Counted from the stretch's first letter, positions 18,314 through 26,881 are shown. The stretch: 38,025 bases of DNA from Gammaproteobacteria bacterium (GCA_024275295.1 JAJRZI010000036.1:1-38025), one strand, 5' to 3'. Notes: generated by a model from the sequence alone, not told the origin. A program made the numbers and translations.

Positions 18314-19934
18314 CCTGAGATCCGATCCCAAACTGTTCGAACTGGCACAGCGGGTAGAGTATTTCGCCAGAGAAAAATTCAACATGACCCTGCCGGAGAT
18401 GCGCTTCTTCATCCTTGACCCGATGGAGTTCGCTGCCCTGCTGGAGAAAAGTGTCTACCCCACCAGCCCGATCAACATCTGGGAAGGCAAGAAGATTGCC
18501 AATAAAAAGCACCGCATCGAAACCGGCCAGGAATCGGCGCTCTATTACGAAGTGGTGCAGACCGGCAACCCCTCCTACGCCTATCTGAATGAAACCAACT
18601 CCGCCCTGACCCAGGCCTCGGTAATGGCACATGTGGCCGGGCACTGTGAATTTTCTGAACTCAACGTGCTGCATGACTCAGACCTTGATCGTACCGAATA
18701 TGTCATGCATCTGGTGCGCAAGGTTGATCTGGGCCGACATCAGATGGGTGAGCGGCGCTATATCGACTACTGGAACGCCTGTGAATCAGCGCTGCCCTTT
18801 ATCGCCCCCAACTCCCAGTACAATCTGGAAAACAGCATCGACAGAGAGACCACCATCGCCACCAGCACGATGGAGCCAACTGAAACCCCGGAGGTCAAAA
18901 AACCACCGCTGAGTTTGGTCGATGAGACCCTCGATGCCCTGCTCAAGCCCGGTGCAAAAAAGCCCTTTGTCGAGATGGAGAAGAAGCGTGAACGGCATGA
19001 GGCACTGAGCCGTCGAGGCTACAGCCTGCGTGCGCCCTGTCAGGACATCCTGGGTTTTCTGCGCCAATATGCCCCCACCAGTCAGGCAGAACATGCCATT
19101 CTGGATTACCTCTACACCGCCCACATGCATCAGGATTTTGTCGTCCGCACCCAGATCATGAACGAAGGCTGGGCCATGTATTGGGAAAAGAAGATCATGA
19201 TGGAGCTGTTCACCGAGGATGCCGTGCGTGGAGCCATTGACTACGCCAAGGTCTTTTCCGGCGTCTGTTACCCGCGCCCCTACTTCCAGCGCAACCCCTA
19301 TCATCTCGGCTACCACATGTGGCTGCACATTGAGGAGCTATACCGCGAAGGGAAGATGAGCCTGGATTATCACGAAGAGACCGATCTCGACACCAAGCAG
19401 GAATGGGAAAAACCAGAAGCACAACTCAACCCACAAGAGTGCATGCGGCATCTGGTCAAAAGCATTACCGACTATGAATTCCTACGCCGTTTTCTAACCC
19501 CGGAGCTGGTAGAAAAATTCCACCTCAACCGACTGGATCAACGTACAGCGCAGCAACTGGGAGTCAAAAACGAAGATGTTATCAAGGCAGACCGGCAATG
19601 GGTATGGCTACGCCCCGAGCCGATAAAGAATGAAATGTTGGGATTCTTTGCCCACTTCTACCGTCCAAGAATCTACATTATCGACACCAATTACATGGAC
19701 GGTGGTCTCCTGTTAATGCACCGGGATGATGGACGCAGCTTGCGGGCAGACTGGATTCGCCCCACGCTGAATAACCTGAACCGCATCTGGAAGGCACCTG
19801 TCTACCTGCTCTCAAAAGATAAACTCTATGCCGCCAGAGCCAATGGCTATAAAGAGAGCACGGTAAAAGGGATCACGTTTGAAGAAGCTGCAGAACGGCT
19901 AAGCAAGCAGCAACAGCCGTTTAAAGTCACATAA
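18306..19934 (+). CDS. spoVR: SpoVR family protein
   Basis: This 542-residue protein matches the SpoVR/YcgB family, named for a Bacillus spore cortex gene but widespread in non-sporing bacteria beside PrkA and YeaH. Conserved features include VMAHVAGHCEF (His109 and His113, an HxxxH metal-ligand pattern), MNEGWAMYWEKKIM (about 285-298), NPYHLGYHMWLHIEE and GGLLLMHRDDGRSLRADW near the C-terminus. Its ATG overlaps the DUF444 stop region. The molecular activity of the family is not established; a metal-dependent role is suggested by the histidines. The gene is 26 bp upstream of the second PrkA-like gene. Confidence 0.92.
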   Translation: MLSLRSDPKLFELAQRVEYFAREKFNMTLPEMRFFILDPMEFAALLEKSVYPTSPINIWEGKKIANKKHRIETGQESALYYEVVQTGNPSYAYLNETNSALTQASVMAHVAGHCEFSELNVLHDSDLDRTEYVMHLVRKVDLGRHQMGERRYIDYWNACESALPFIAPNSQYNLENSIDRETTIATSTMEPTETPEVKKPPLSLVDETLDALLKPGAKKPFVEMEKKRERHEALSRRGYSLRAPCQDILGFLRQYAPTSQAEHAILDYLYTAHMHQDFVVRTQIMNEGWAMYWEKKIMMELFTEDAVRGAIDYAKVFSGVCYPRPYFQRNPYHLGYHMWLHIEELYREGKMSLDYHEETDLDTKQEWEKPEAQLNPQECMRHLVKSITDYEFLRRFLTPELVEKFHLNRLDQRTAQQLGVKNEDVIKADRQWVWLRPEPIKNEMLGFFAHFYRPRIYIIDTNYMDGGLLLMHRDDGRSLRADWIRPTLNNLNRIWKAPVYLLSKDKLYAARANGYKESTVKGITFEEAAERLSKQQQPFKVT

Positions 19935-19960
19935 CCGGCTTTAAACTATGCGAGTAATAC

Positions 19961-22453
19961 ATGAACAATTTTAACTTTGAACGCATACTGGGCCACTCCA
20001 AAAAGAGCAGTCTGAGCTTTCGTGAATTTGTTGAAGAGGCCGTCAACAACCCACTGCAATGCCTGCACACCAGTTCATCCCTGATTGCCGAAGCCGTCAA
20101 ACATTTTGGCTATGAGATAGTCGTACGTTCAGGCGAACCCACCATCAATTACCAGGTATTCGAAGACCCTTTTTCCAATGGCATCAATGAGGTCTGTGGC
20201 CAGGAGTTCTGCGCCAAACAGATCATCGATGTTATTGAATCCGTGGGAAAAGAGTCTGGGCCAAGCCGAGGCATTATCCTGGTGGGACCACCCGCCTCAG
20301 GCAAAACCAATATCGTTGACCTGATCTGCCAATCACTGGAAGAGTACAGCAAACTGCCCTCAGTTAAGCTCTACTCCTTTTACTTTTGCTTCAGCGATGG
20401 AGAGGATCAACGCCTGGAGATACGCCCGGCCTTTGCCCAAAACCCAATACTGTTATTTCCCACAGTACTGGAACAAAACGGCCAACTGCTGCATCCGCGT
20501 CAGGAATTTTTTGAATTTCTGCTCAACACCAATAACAGCAGCATCCGCATACCCACCTATTTTCAGCATGCCGCACTGTACAAACGCAGCATGCATATCC
20601 TGCAAGCGCTGTTAGAGAACCCACGCAATCAGGGCAAATCCCTTTCAGAAATCATCGATGAATATGTGCGTGTTGAAGAGATTGAGTTCTCAAACGCCAT
20701 GGCTCGGGGCATTGCCAATATTGATGATATGGAGCAACTCAGAGTTCACACGACACCGATGGAGATAGGCGACAAACTCAGCGCCATGCTGGCTGAACAT
20801 CTGCCTGGCATGAGCATGGCCCAATATGAGGGAGCCCTGGTTAGTGCCAATCGGGGCGTACTTCACATCCACGACGCCTTTATAACCGGCTCCGAAGAGG
20901 GGGCAACCCAGGATGAGTACAAACCCCTGCTGATGCTGCTTGGCAGCGGCAAGGCCTCTATCGAATCAACCCAGGCAGCTATTGATACCACCGTCATCAT
21001 CACCACCAATATTGAAGAGATGCAACTGCTGGAGCGCCAGCTAACCTCTTCAAAATTGCTGGATCGCATTGAAAAGATCCCGGTCAACTATCTGCTGGAT
21101 GCCAACTCAGAGATGGATATCCTGCGCCGCGATATGGCAAACATGCGCAAACAGTATGATGTCGACCCCAATCTGTTGCGCATCGCCGCCTACTATTCCG
21201 TCATGACCAGGCTGCTGCCACCCCTGGATGAGCGGCTGCCAGAGGATTGGAGCAAAGAGAAAAAAGAGCTTATTCTCTCCATCACCCCGGAGCAGAAGCT
21301 TTTTATCTACGCCGCTCAATCAGAAGACCCCATCAGCACCATTCGCAACCTGCCCTTCTGGCACCCGTTTCATAATGAAGCAGCAAAACTTGGCATCAAC
21401 GTCAAAATCCCATCCACCTATGCTCACTTAATTAAGCAGCGCAGTGATTGTGTGCCACTTGAACAGTGCGACCTGTTTACCAGTGAACAGCTCAAATTGA
21501 TCGACGATGCCTTTATGCGGGAGCTGTGGAATCAGCACTACCCCAATGAAGGTAAAAATGGCATCTCTGTGCGCCAGCTGCAAAACATCATGCGCAACAC
21601 CATTGTTGCCTCAGATGGCTCCAAGATTCATGTTGGAACCTTCCTGAGTCAGCTGAAAAAGGTTTTCATTCAGGGGCCAACCATTCATCACTGGTTAAAG
21701 GCCAATCCTCAGATACACAAAAAGCGCACCCCCATAGCACCCCGCGCCATTGGCTCTGTCGTACTGGCTGAAGGCGAAGGCGACTATGGCGACTACCAAA
21801 ATCTGGTTAAGGTGCTGCAGGCGGTTTACTTCACCATCATCTGCAAAGAGATCACTGTCTGCACGGTTGATCGCAACCCGGAAGAGATCGCCACCGACCT
21901 GCGCCGCTATCTGCAGCACACACTGCTCACCACCGCAGCAGAAAACCGCGCCTTCGCACACATCATGATTCCAAAATTCACCTACGTAGACCCAGGTACA
22001 GGTGAAAAAATAGATAAACCCGACGAACGTTTCATGGAGTCCATGGAGCAGATTCTTGCCCACCCCGGCACTTACGCCATCTACCGGCGCGAGATAGCCC
22101 AGCGCTTTTTAGAGCTGCAAAACAGTGGTGAACTCACACTGGAAGAGGGGAAATCCGCCATTACTTCACGCAAGGATAATCTATTAACCTGTTTTGGCAG
22201 CGAATACACCCACCTGCTCTCGCATCGCCGAACCGTGGAAGGCATTGACCCAGAGCGACTCAAAGAGGCATTTATTCAAAAGCGCAACGCACCCGATGAA
22301 TATGAGGCCTATCCTGCAGAGTTGAAGACCTTTATCCAGACTGTCCTGAGTAATATGACCAAACGTTACAGCTATTCAGAGCGTAACGCGCTGGACACCA
22401 TCATCTTTGCCCTGCGCAAGGATATTATTAAATTTGATGAGATTATCAGTTAA
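19961..22453 (+). CDS. Second PrkA-like serine protein kinase
   Basis: This 830-residue protein is a second, divergent PrkA relative. It has Walker A GPPASGKT (residues 109-116), the AAA-type segment SANRGVLHIHDAFITG, TVIITTNIEEMQLLERQ in place of the GIILAHSNESEW region, KLLDRIEKIPVNYLLD matching FLDRIYIVKVPY, and GISVRQLQNIMRNTIV matching the PrkA sensor region. Two extra stretches lie between Walker A and that block, including an EPRF-like FPTVLEQNGQLLHPRQ. It is much longer than E. coli YeaG (about 644 residues) and differs from the first copy, so it is not a recent duplicate. Translation starts at ATG 19961 with a weak GCGAG site. Kinase activity is inferred from the family only. Confidence 0.85.
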   Translation: MNNFNFERILGHSKKSSLSFREFVEEAVNNPLQCLHTSSSLIAEAVKHFGYEIVVRSGEPTINYQVFEDPFSNGINEVCGQEFCAKQIIDVIESVGKESGPSRGIILVGPPASGKTNIVDLICQSLEEYSKLPSVKLYSFYFCFSDGEDQRLEIRPAFAQNPILLFPTVLEQNGQLLHPRQEFFEFLLNTNNSSIRIPTYFQHAALYKRSMHILQALLENPRNQGKSLSEIIDEYVRVEEIEFSNAMARGIANIDDMEQLRVHTTPMEIGDKLSAMLAEHLPGMSMAQYEGALVSANRGVLHIHDAFITGSEEGATQDEYKPLLMLLGSGKASIESTQAAIDTTVIITTNIEEMQLLERQLTSSKLLDRIEKIPVNYLLDANSEMDILRRDMANMRKQYDVDPNLLRIAAYYSVMTRLLPPLDERLPEDWSKEKKELILSITPEQKLFIYAAQSEDPISTIRNLPFWHPFHNEAAKLGINVKIPSTYAHLIKQRSDCVPLEQCDLFTSEQLKLIDDAFMRELWNQHYPNEGKNGISVRQLQNIMRNTIVASDGSKIHVGTFLSQLKKVFIQGPTIHHWLKANPQIHKKRTPIAPRAIGSVVLAEGEGDYGDYQNLVKVLQAVYFTIICKEITVCTVDRNPEEIATDLRRYLQHTLLTTAAENRAFAHIMIPKFTYVDPGTGEKIDKPDERFMESMEQILAHPGTYAIYRREIAQRFLELQNSGELTLEEGKSAITSRKDNLLTCFGSEYTHLLSHRRTVEGIDPERLKEAFIQKRNAPDEYEAYPAELKTFIQTVLSNMTKRYSYSERNALDTIIFALRKDIIKFDEIIS

Positions 22454-22495
22454 TCTCTCACCACCCCTTATCAAAATAGTTCGAGCTGTGCCACC

Positions 22496-23137
22496 ATGAA
22501 AATTACCATTGTCCCCGTTACCCCCTTTCAACAAAACTGCTCCATACTCTGCTGCGAAGAGACAGGCCGGGCTGCTGTGGTAGATCCAGGCGGTGAGATT
22601 GATCGCATCATAGAAGAGGCCAATAAGATGGGGGTAGAGATTGAAAAGATTTTCATCACTCACGCCCATATCGACCATGCAGGTGGCGCTGCCGCCCTGG
22701 CAGAAAAGCTGAACATCCCTATTGAGGGGCCACATAGAGATGACCAATTCTGGATCGATGGCCTGCCGGAACAGAGCGATGCCTACGGTTTTTCAGAGAA
22801 GGCCCGGGTTTTCACCCCCGAACGCTGGCTAAATGATGGCGATACCGTCACCTTTGGCAACCAGAAACTCAAGGTGCTCCACTGCCCTGGCCACACACCA
22901 GGGCATGTTGTTTTTTATCACCCGGAAGAGAAACTTGCACTCGTTGGCGATGTGCTCTTTAAAGGCTCCATAGGCCGCACAGATTTCCCCCGCGGCGATT
23001 ATGCAACACTGATAAATTCCATACACAACCAGCTCTGGCCGCTAGGCGATGAGGTACAGTTCATCTCCGGTCACGGCCCCGTCTCTACGTTTGGAGAAGA
23101 GCGTGAAAGCAACCCATTTGTAGGAGACTCAGCCTAG
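22496..23137 (+). CDS. MBL-fold hydrolase, YcbL-like (glyoxalase II type)
   Basis: The 213-residue protein has the metallo-beta-lactamase zinc motif THAHIDHAGG (His56, His58, Asp60, His61), the third metal histidine in HCPGHTPGHVVF, GDVLFKGSIGRTDFP with the bridging aspartate, and SGHGPVSTFGEER at the end. This set is typical of YcbL-type enzymes, small cytoplasmic glyoxalase II-like thioesterases that act on S-lactoylglutathione or similar thioesters. It begins 42 bp after the second prkA gene, so it may be transcribed with that operon. A short hairpin with eight T overlaps its stop codon. Confidence 0.9.
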   Translation: MKITIVPVTPFQQNCSILCCEETGRAAVVDPGGEIDRIIEEANKMGVEIEKIFITHAHIDHAGGAAALAEKLNIPIEGPHRDDQFWIDGLPEQSDAYGFSEKARVFTPERWLNDGDTVTFGNQKLKVLHCPGHTPGHVVFYHPEEKLALVGDVLFKGSIGRTDFPRGDYATLINSIHNQLWPLGDEVQFISGHGPVSTFGEERESNPFVGDSA

Positions 23138-23153
23138 GCTGTCAGTTTTTTTT
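23130..23153 (+). terminator. Possible intrinsic terminator after the MBL hydrolase gene
   Basis: A 12-bp palindrome, CAGCCTAGGCTG (23130-23141), contains the TAG stop codon and is followed after four bases by eight T (23146-23153). The stem is short, so efficiency is uncertain. Confidence 0.5.
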
Positions 23154-23208
23154 ACACCTCAGCAGCACATCTGCACCGGAATAAAACGGCCTAGCATCTA
23201 CCAACAAA

Positions 23209-23222
23209 TTGATTTACATCAT
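23209..23222 (+). promoter_or_regulatory. FNR/ANR-like binding site
   Basis: The sequence TTGAT-TTAC-ATCAT matches the FNR consensus TTGAT-N4-ATCAA at nine of ten defined positions. A -10-like TATATA lies at 23251-23256, putting the site roughly 47 bp upstream of a likely start near 23263. An inverted repeat, AGTGT (23260-23264) and ACACT (23276-23280), overlaps that start and could be an operator. The site would tie expression of the downstream RNA to low oxygen. Confidence 0.5.
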
Positions 23223-23261
23223 AATTATCCATATCGATAACAATTTAGCCTATATAAACAG

Positions 23262-23500
23262 TGTCAATATTTTTTACACTTCATCTTTTAAGCAAACAGG
23301 AGAGAGCGGCTCAAACACACTGAGATCAAGGCATGCCGACTATTGGCATTAGTTTTGCATCTGGTTTATTGATCCAATTATTCACTGAATAAACGGATCG
23401 ATATCAGCTGCTTCCAATTGGAATAAATAGCGCTGATACACAGAATAAAAACTAAAACTATGCGGCAATATCTAACCCCACTTTGTGGGGTTTTCTTTTT
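23262..23500 (+). ncRNA. Candidate structured small RNA ending in an intrinsic terminator
   Basis: The 458-bp gap between the MBL gene and yidD has no credible coding frame but has a promoter-like element and an orderly series of hairpins. These are ATGCC/GGCAT (23333-23349), then a long stem at 23367-23403 (nine pairs including one G-U, an internal loop, six further pairs and a three-base loop), then a stem at 23402-23438 (TATCAGC with GCTGATA) enclosing TTCC-AATT-GGAA, and finally a terminator, CCCCAC-TTT-GTGGGG plus T-run (23476-23500). The ends are inferred: the 5' end from the -10-like box and the 3' end from the T-run. It could be a free sRNA or an attenuated leader of yidD. It resembles no family I recognise. 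Confidence 0.5.
23476..23500 (+). terminator. Intrinsic terminator upstream of yidD
   Basis: CCCCAC (23476-23481) pairs with GTGGGG (23485-23490) around TTT and is followed by TTTTCTTTTT (23491-23500). It stands 95 bp before the yidD start and after no gene, which implies a non-coding transcript or a transcription attenuator. Confidence 0.88.
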
Positions 23501-23595
23501 GGGGATAATAATACCGAGGCCATATGTGCGCTACCCGTGTTGCCTCATCGCCCTTCTGGATGCAAAATATCGCTCTGCACCCTACACTTACACTT

Positions 23596-23826
23596 ATGAA
23601 AAAAATCTTAATCAGCTTTATAAAGGGCTACATGTATATCATTAGTCCACTGCTGGGCAACAACTGTCGCTACTACCCCAGTTGCTCACACTACACCCAG
23701 GAGGCTATTGAAGTGCATGGATCAATTCATGGACTCTGGCTTGGCATTAAACGGATTCTGCGTTGCCACCCTTTTCACCCCGGCGGCCTCGACCCGGTAC
23801 CCGAACCCAAATCCAAGAAACATTAA
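23596..23826 (+). CDS. yidD: Membrane protein insertion efficiency factor YidD
   Basis: The 76-residue product has the complete YidD pattern: [20 protein letters not shown] (amphipathic membrane-associating N-terminus), [16 protein letters not shown] with the conserved cysteines, then [19 protein letters not shown]. YidD assists YidC-dependent insertion of inner-membrane proteins. The gene is usually located between rnpA and yidC, whereas here it is isolated beside a DUF2058 gene. The start at 23596 is chosen by family alignment; an in-frame ATG at 23524 would add 24 unrelated residues. No good Shine-Dalgarno sequence precedes 23596. Confidence 0.9.
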   Translation: MKKILISFIKGYMYIISPLLGNNCRYYPSCSHYTQEAIEVHGSIHGLWLGIKRILRCHPFHPGGLDPVPEPKSKKH

Positions 23827-23873
23827 TTGACAATATTTATAGTTTCATTCTACACAAGAGATCATCCTGAACC

Positions 23874-24404
23874 ATGGGCAACTCACTGCTTGATCAACTC
23901 AAAAAATCCGGCCTGGTCGATGAAAAAAAGGCCAATAAAGCCCAGAAAGCGAAGCATAAACAGGCAAAAAAGCAGCGCCAGAACAGAGCCATTGACGAAG
24001 ACAGGCTACAGCTGCAACAGCAGCAGGCTGAAAAGGTAAAGCGTGATCGGGAACTCAATCTACAACGTAAGAGAGAGGCCGATAAGAGAGCGATACAGGC
24101 TCAAATCCGGCAACTGATTGAACTTAACCAGATTACCGATTATGACGGTGATATTGCCTACAACTTTACCGACAACAACATCATCAAAAGCATCTACCTG
24201 TCGGAACAGGTGCATAGACTACTCAGCCAAGGGCAGCTTGCCATTGTGAAACTGAATGAACACTACAAACTGGTACCCACTGCCGTAGCAGAAAAGATCA
24301 GCCAACGTGATGAGACAACGATAGTTCAGTGCAACAGCCCGCAGCAAGAGAGTGAAGATGATGACTATGCCGACTATAAGGTACCTGATGATCTGATGTG
24401 GTAA
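23874..24404 (+). CDS. DUF2058/YaiL-like protein
   Basis: This 176-residue hydrophilic protein begins MGNSLLDQLKKSGLVDEKKA and continues with a long Lys/Arg/Gln-rich coiled-coil-like helix to about residue 85. A compact C-terminal part follows: RQLIELNQI, YNFTDNNIIKSIYLSEQ, and LAIVKLNEHYKLVP. This order is typical of the DUF2058 family, including E. coli YaiL, sometimes called nucleoprotein or polynucleotide-associated protein. Function is unknown; the basic N-terminus is consistent with nucleic acid binding. The C-terminus is acidic. It lies 47 bp after yidD. Confidence 0.88.
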   Translation: MGNSLLDQLKKSGLVDEKKANKAQKAKHKQAKKQRQNRAIDEDRLQLQQQQAEKVKRDRELNLQRKREADKRAIQAQIRQLIELNQITDYDGDIAYNFTDNNIIKSIYLSEQVHRLLSQGQLAIVKLNEHYKLVPTAVAEKISQRDETTIVQCNSPQQESEDDDYADYKVPDDLMW

Positions 24405-24511
24405 CAGAGATCAGATGATATATTTTATAATCTGCAATCGCGCCACTACATGAGCACTTACGCCTCATCCATTTATCACGAAAAACCATCTACACAATAC
24501 GGACACCTCAA

Positions 24512-24823
24512 ATGAAAAAACTACTGCTTGTTGTTATCACCCTGATTTCACTCACAACCACCCTACAGGCCGGAAGCACCACTGACGATATATGGATTGA
24601 TGTACGCACGGTTGCCGAGTATCGACAAGGGCACAAGAAGGATGCCATAAATATCCCACACACAGCAATTGGACAACGAATCAAAAGTATCACAACAGAC
24701 AAAGCGGCAAAAATACATCTCTATTGCGCCGCCGGGGTTCGCGCTGGCATTGCCAAAGCCACACTTAAACGCATGGGTTACTCCAATGTCACTAATGAAG
24801 GTGGCTTATCTGATGTGCAATAA
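24512..24823 (+). CDS. Periplasmic rhodanese-domain protein (PspE-like)
   Basis: The 103-residue precursor has a signal peptide (MKKLLLVVITLISLTTTLQA, probable cleavage after Ala20) and a single short rhodanese domain: WIDVRTVAEYRQGHKKDAINIPHTAI, then the active-site loop YCAAGVRA with catalytic Cys72. Single-domain exported rhodaneses such as E. coli PspE transfer sulfane sulfur from thiosulfate to cyanide or other acceptors in the periplasm. No phage-shock genes are adjacent. It converges on the lipoprotein gene with 11 bp between the coding ends and no terminator. Confidence 0.9.
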   Translation: MKKLLLVVITLISLTTTLQAGSTTDDIWIDVRTVAEYRQGHKKDAINIPHTAIGQRIKSITTDKAAKIHLYCAAGVRAGIAKATLKRMGYSNVTNEGGLSDVQ

Positions 24824-24834
24824 CGGCTACCCCA

Positions 24835-25443
24835 TTACTTCCCATCGCGTGGCAACAGCCTTGGCTTCCTGGACAGATCTTCACTTGCCCACTTTGCATA
24901 GTACGCTTTATGCTTTGATGGAATGCCCGCCATATCACTGTTTTCCAAACCATTAGAGACAGGTATTTTTTCTACCCATTCACACTCTTTTAACCATTCA
25001 TTGAATCGAGAAGAATAAAGTTCATTTATAGGCATTGGAGTAAACTTAAACCGCCCTATCCACTTCCCCATTATCGGCGCAACCTGAACGTAATAGGTCT
25101 TGTTGGCTTTTAATTCAGCTGGCAAGTAATCAATATTATTAGCAGCAACCATGAATAGGTGTTTCCCCGGCTCTAATTGGTAAAATAGCTTTTGCTTTGC
25201 TACGAGAGTCCCAACTAATGAAGGGGTATCCCTTTTGATTTCAAATATGCTGGATTCGATGGTGACCCCAAAGGATGATGGGCGTATAAATACAACCATC
25301 GATTTTCCTTTCTCTGGCACAGCAATAATCTGATCAGCCGGCACCACCCGCATATTTTTTACGCTATCCACACACCCGGATAAAATCAGTGCAAGCAGTA
25401 ATATTGCAAAACCGGGTAAAAAGCATCTTCTTCTGTTAATCAT
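24835..25443 (-). CDS. DUF2846-like lipoprotein
   Basis: The 202-residue precursor has a lipoprotein signal peptide with lipobox LSGC (Cys24) and is therefore likely to be anchored in the outer membrane. The mature part holds GKSMVVFIRPSSFG, FYQLEPGKHLFMVAANN and LKANKTYYVQVAPIMGKW, the arrangement of DUF2846 domains: a beta-sandwich in which a short metabolite-like EPGKH turn precedes a LKAGKTYYV strand. A C-terminal segment of about 50 residues is unassigned. Function is unknown. It is transcribed away from hda, with a 179-bp AT-rich divergent gap that has no clear operator. Confidence 0.72.
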   Translation of the reverse strand: MINRRRCFLPGFAILLLALILSGCVDSVKNMRVVPADQIIAVPEKGKSMVVFIRPSSFGVTIESSIFEIKRDTPSLVGTLVAKQKLFYQLEPGKHLFMVAANNIDYLPAELKANKTYYVQVAPIMGKWIGRFKFTPMPINELYSSRFNEWLKECEWVEKIPVSNGLENSDMAGIPSKHKAYYAKWASEDLSRKPRLLPRDGK

Positions 25444-25622
25444 GATTTGTCTTATTTCTTACTGACTATTGTATTGCCTTGTATAACCAATTTTACATCG
25501 CTAAACAAATAATTCCAGATTACAGCCCCTGATCATCTGGCACCTTTTTGTTGGTTTTTGGTGTACTATTCTGGCTCATAAATTTCATTCTATTCCAACC
25601 GTTTTTTAACCCAGATTAATCC

Positions 25623-26348
25623 ATGCAGCAGCTTCCTTTAGGCATTAGTCTCAATCCAGGCATCAGCTTTAACAGCTTTACTCCCGGCAGCAACGCTCAG
25701 GCACTGGCCAGTATCCAGTCTTGCATTCTGGGACATGAGAATCCTTTTATATTTTTATGGGGTAGCAAGAGTACTGGCAAGTCTCATCTGTTACAGGCGG
25801 CCTGCCATCTGGCTGATGCACTTAACCTGCAGGTGGCCTATATCCCGCTATTACAGGCACCATCATTTTCAGCCGCAATTTGTGAAGGTCTGGAGCAGTT
25901 TGATCTGGTCTGTCTGGATGACGTGGAACAGGTTGCCGGGCAGCCTGATTGGGAGCAGGCACTGTTCAACCTGTTCAACTCTCTGCGGGATAACGGGTCA
26001 CGGCTTTTGATTACCGCCAACTGCAGCCCGGCAGCTTTAGAGGTGAAGCTGCCAGATTTGGCCTCACGCCTTGGTTGGGGCCTTAATTACCGGCTCTATC
26101 CCTTGAGTGAGAATGAGACAATTGAGGCGCTGTTAAAGAGCGCAGCTGGCCGTGGTTTAAAGCTGCCCATGGAGACCGCACACTATCTGCTGAAACATTG
26201 CCCTCGGGATATGGGGAGTCTGCTGGATATTCTTGACCAGCTGGATCGAGCATCACTTGCGGCGCAGCGCAGATTGACCATCCCTTTCGTACGCAATCAG
26301 TTGGAGTCAGAATTAATTGCAGCCCGGCGACTCCACACCCAGACATAG
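25623..26348 (+). CDS. hda: DnaA regulatory inactivator Hda
   Basis: Hda, with the DNA-bound sliding clamp, stimulates ATP hydrolysis by DnaA and limits replication initiation. The 241-residue product has an N-terminal clamp-binding motif (QQLPLGI, residues 2-8), Walker A GSKSTGKSHL, Walker B LVCLDDVEQVAG, the sensor-like LLITANCSPAAL, and SRLGWGLNYRLYPLSE containing the arginine-finger region. Its 3' end overlaps the 3' end of the convergent phosphatidyltransferase gene by 52 bp. The order hda, CDP-alcohol transferase, DUF2066, purM and purN is common in gammaproteobacteria. Confidence 0.93.
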   Translation: MQQLPLGISLNPGISFNSFTPGSNAQALASIQSCILGHENPFIFLWGSKSTGKSHLLQAACHLADALNLQVAYIPLLQAPSFSAAICEGLEQFDLVCLDDVEQVAGQPDWEQALFNLFNSLRDNGSRLLITANCSPAALEVKLPDLASRLGWGLNYRLYPLSENETIEALLKSAAGRGLKLPMETAHYLLKHCPRDMGSLLDILDQLDRASLAAQRRLTIPFVRNQLESELIAARRLHTQT

Positions 26349-26851
26349 CCTACCCCACTTATGACGGTGGTGGTGAACGTGGCCCAGATCAGCCACTCCA
26401 GCCATTCAGACGGCAGCGGCATGACCCCCCTGTCCAGCACAACCAGCAGTACCAGCATGATCTGCATAAAGGTATTGAGTTTGCTGATCAGGCTGGGTTC
26501 AGCATCCAGGCGAGAGACCTGAAAATGGTAGGCAATGGCGCCTGCCACAATCAGCAGATCACGAAATACGACAACGGCGATCAGCCAGTAGGGAATATGC
26601 CCCAGCCAGCCCAAAGCGAAGAAACAGGAGACCAGCAGGACTTTGTCCGCCAGTGGATCCAGATACCCACCCAGGCGGCTTTGCCAACCGTAGTGTTTGG
26701 CAAGGAAGCCATCCAGTCCATCCGAAAGCCCGGCAATGGCAAACAGCACCAGGGTAACCCCATACCACTCGTGCAGCAGACCCCAGACAACGGGGGCCGT
26801 AATACATATCCGCAGGATACTGATCAGATTGGGGATATCTTTGGTTTGCAT
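26297..26851 (-). CDS. CDP-alcohol phosphatidyltransferase family protein
   Basis: This 184-residue inner-membrane enzyme has the CDP-alcohol phosphotransferase signature, read here as DGLDGFLAKHYG and LGGYLDPLADK with metal-binding Asp44, Asp47, Asp65 and Asp69. Several hydrophobic helices follow. The N-terminus IPNLISILRI resembles PgsA and cardiolipin synthase-type enzymes, so the reaction probably transfers a phosphatidyl group from CDP-diacylglycerol to glycerol-3-phosphate or a similar alcohol. The usual AR after the first motif is AK. The genomic position beside hda and DUF2066 suggests the second PgsA-like paralogue seen in many gammaproteobacteria. Confidence 0.87.
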   Translation of the reverse strand: MQTKDIPNLISILRICITAPVVWGLLHEWYGVTLVLFAIAGLSDGLDGFLAKHYGWQSRLGGYLDPLADKVLLVSCFFALGWLGHIPYWLIAVVVFRDLLIVAGAIAYHFQVSRLDAEPSLISKLNTFMQIMLVLLVVLDRGVMPLPSEWLEWLIWATFTTTVISGVGYVWVWSRRAAINSDSN

Positions 26852-26881
26852 TTCAAGATTAAAAAATCTGCCAATGGCCTC

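Noticed and set aside
18786-19328. Antisense frame inside spoVR
   Set aside because: It is opposite a well-conserved coding region and has no motif or start signal.
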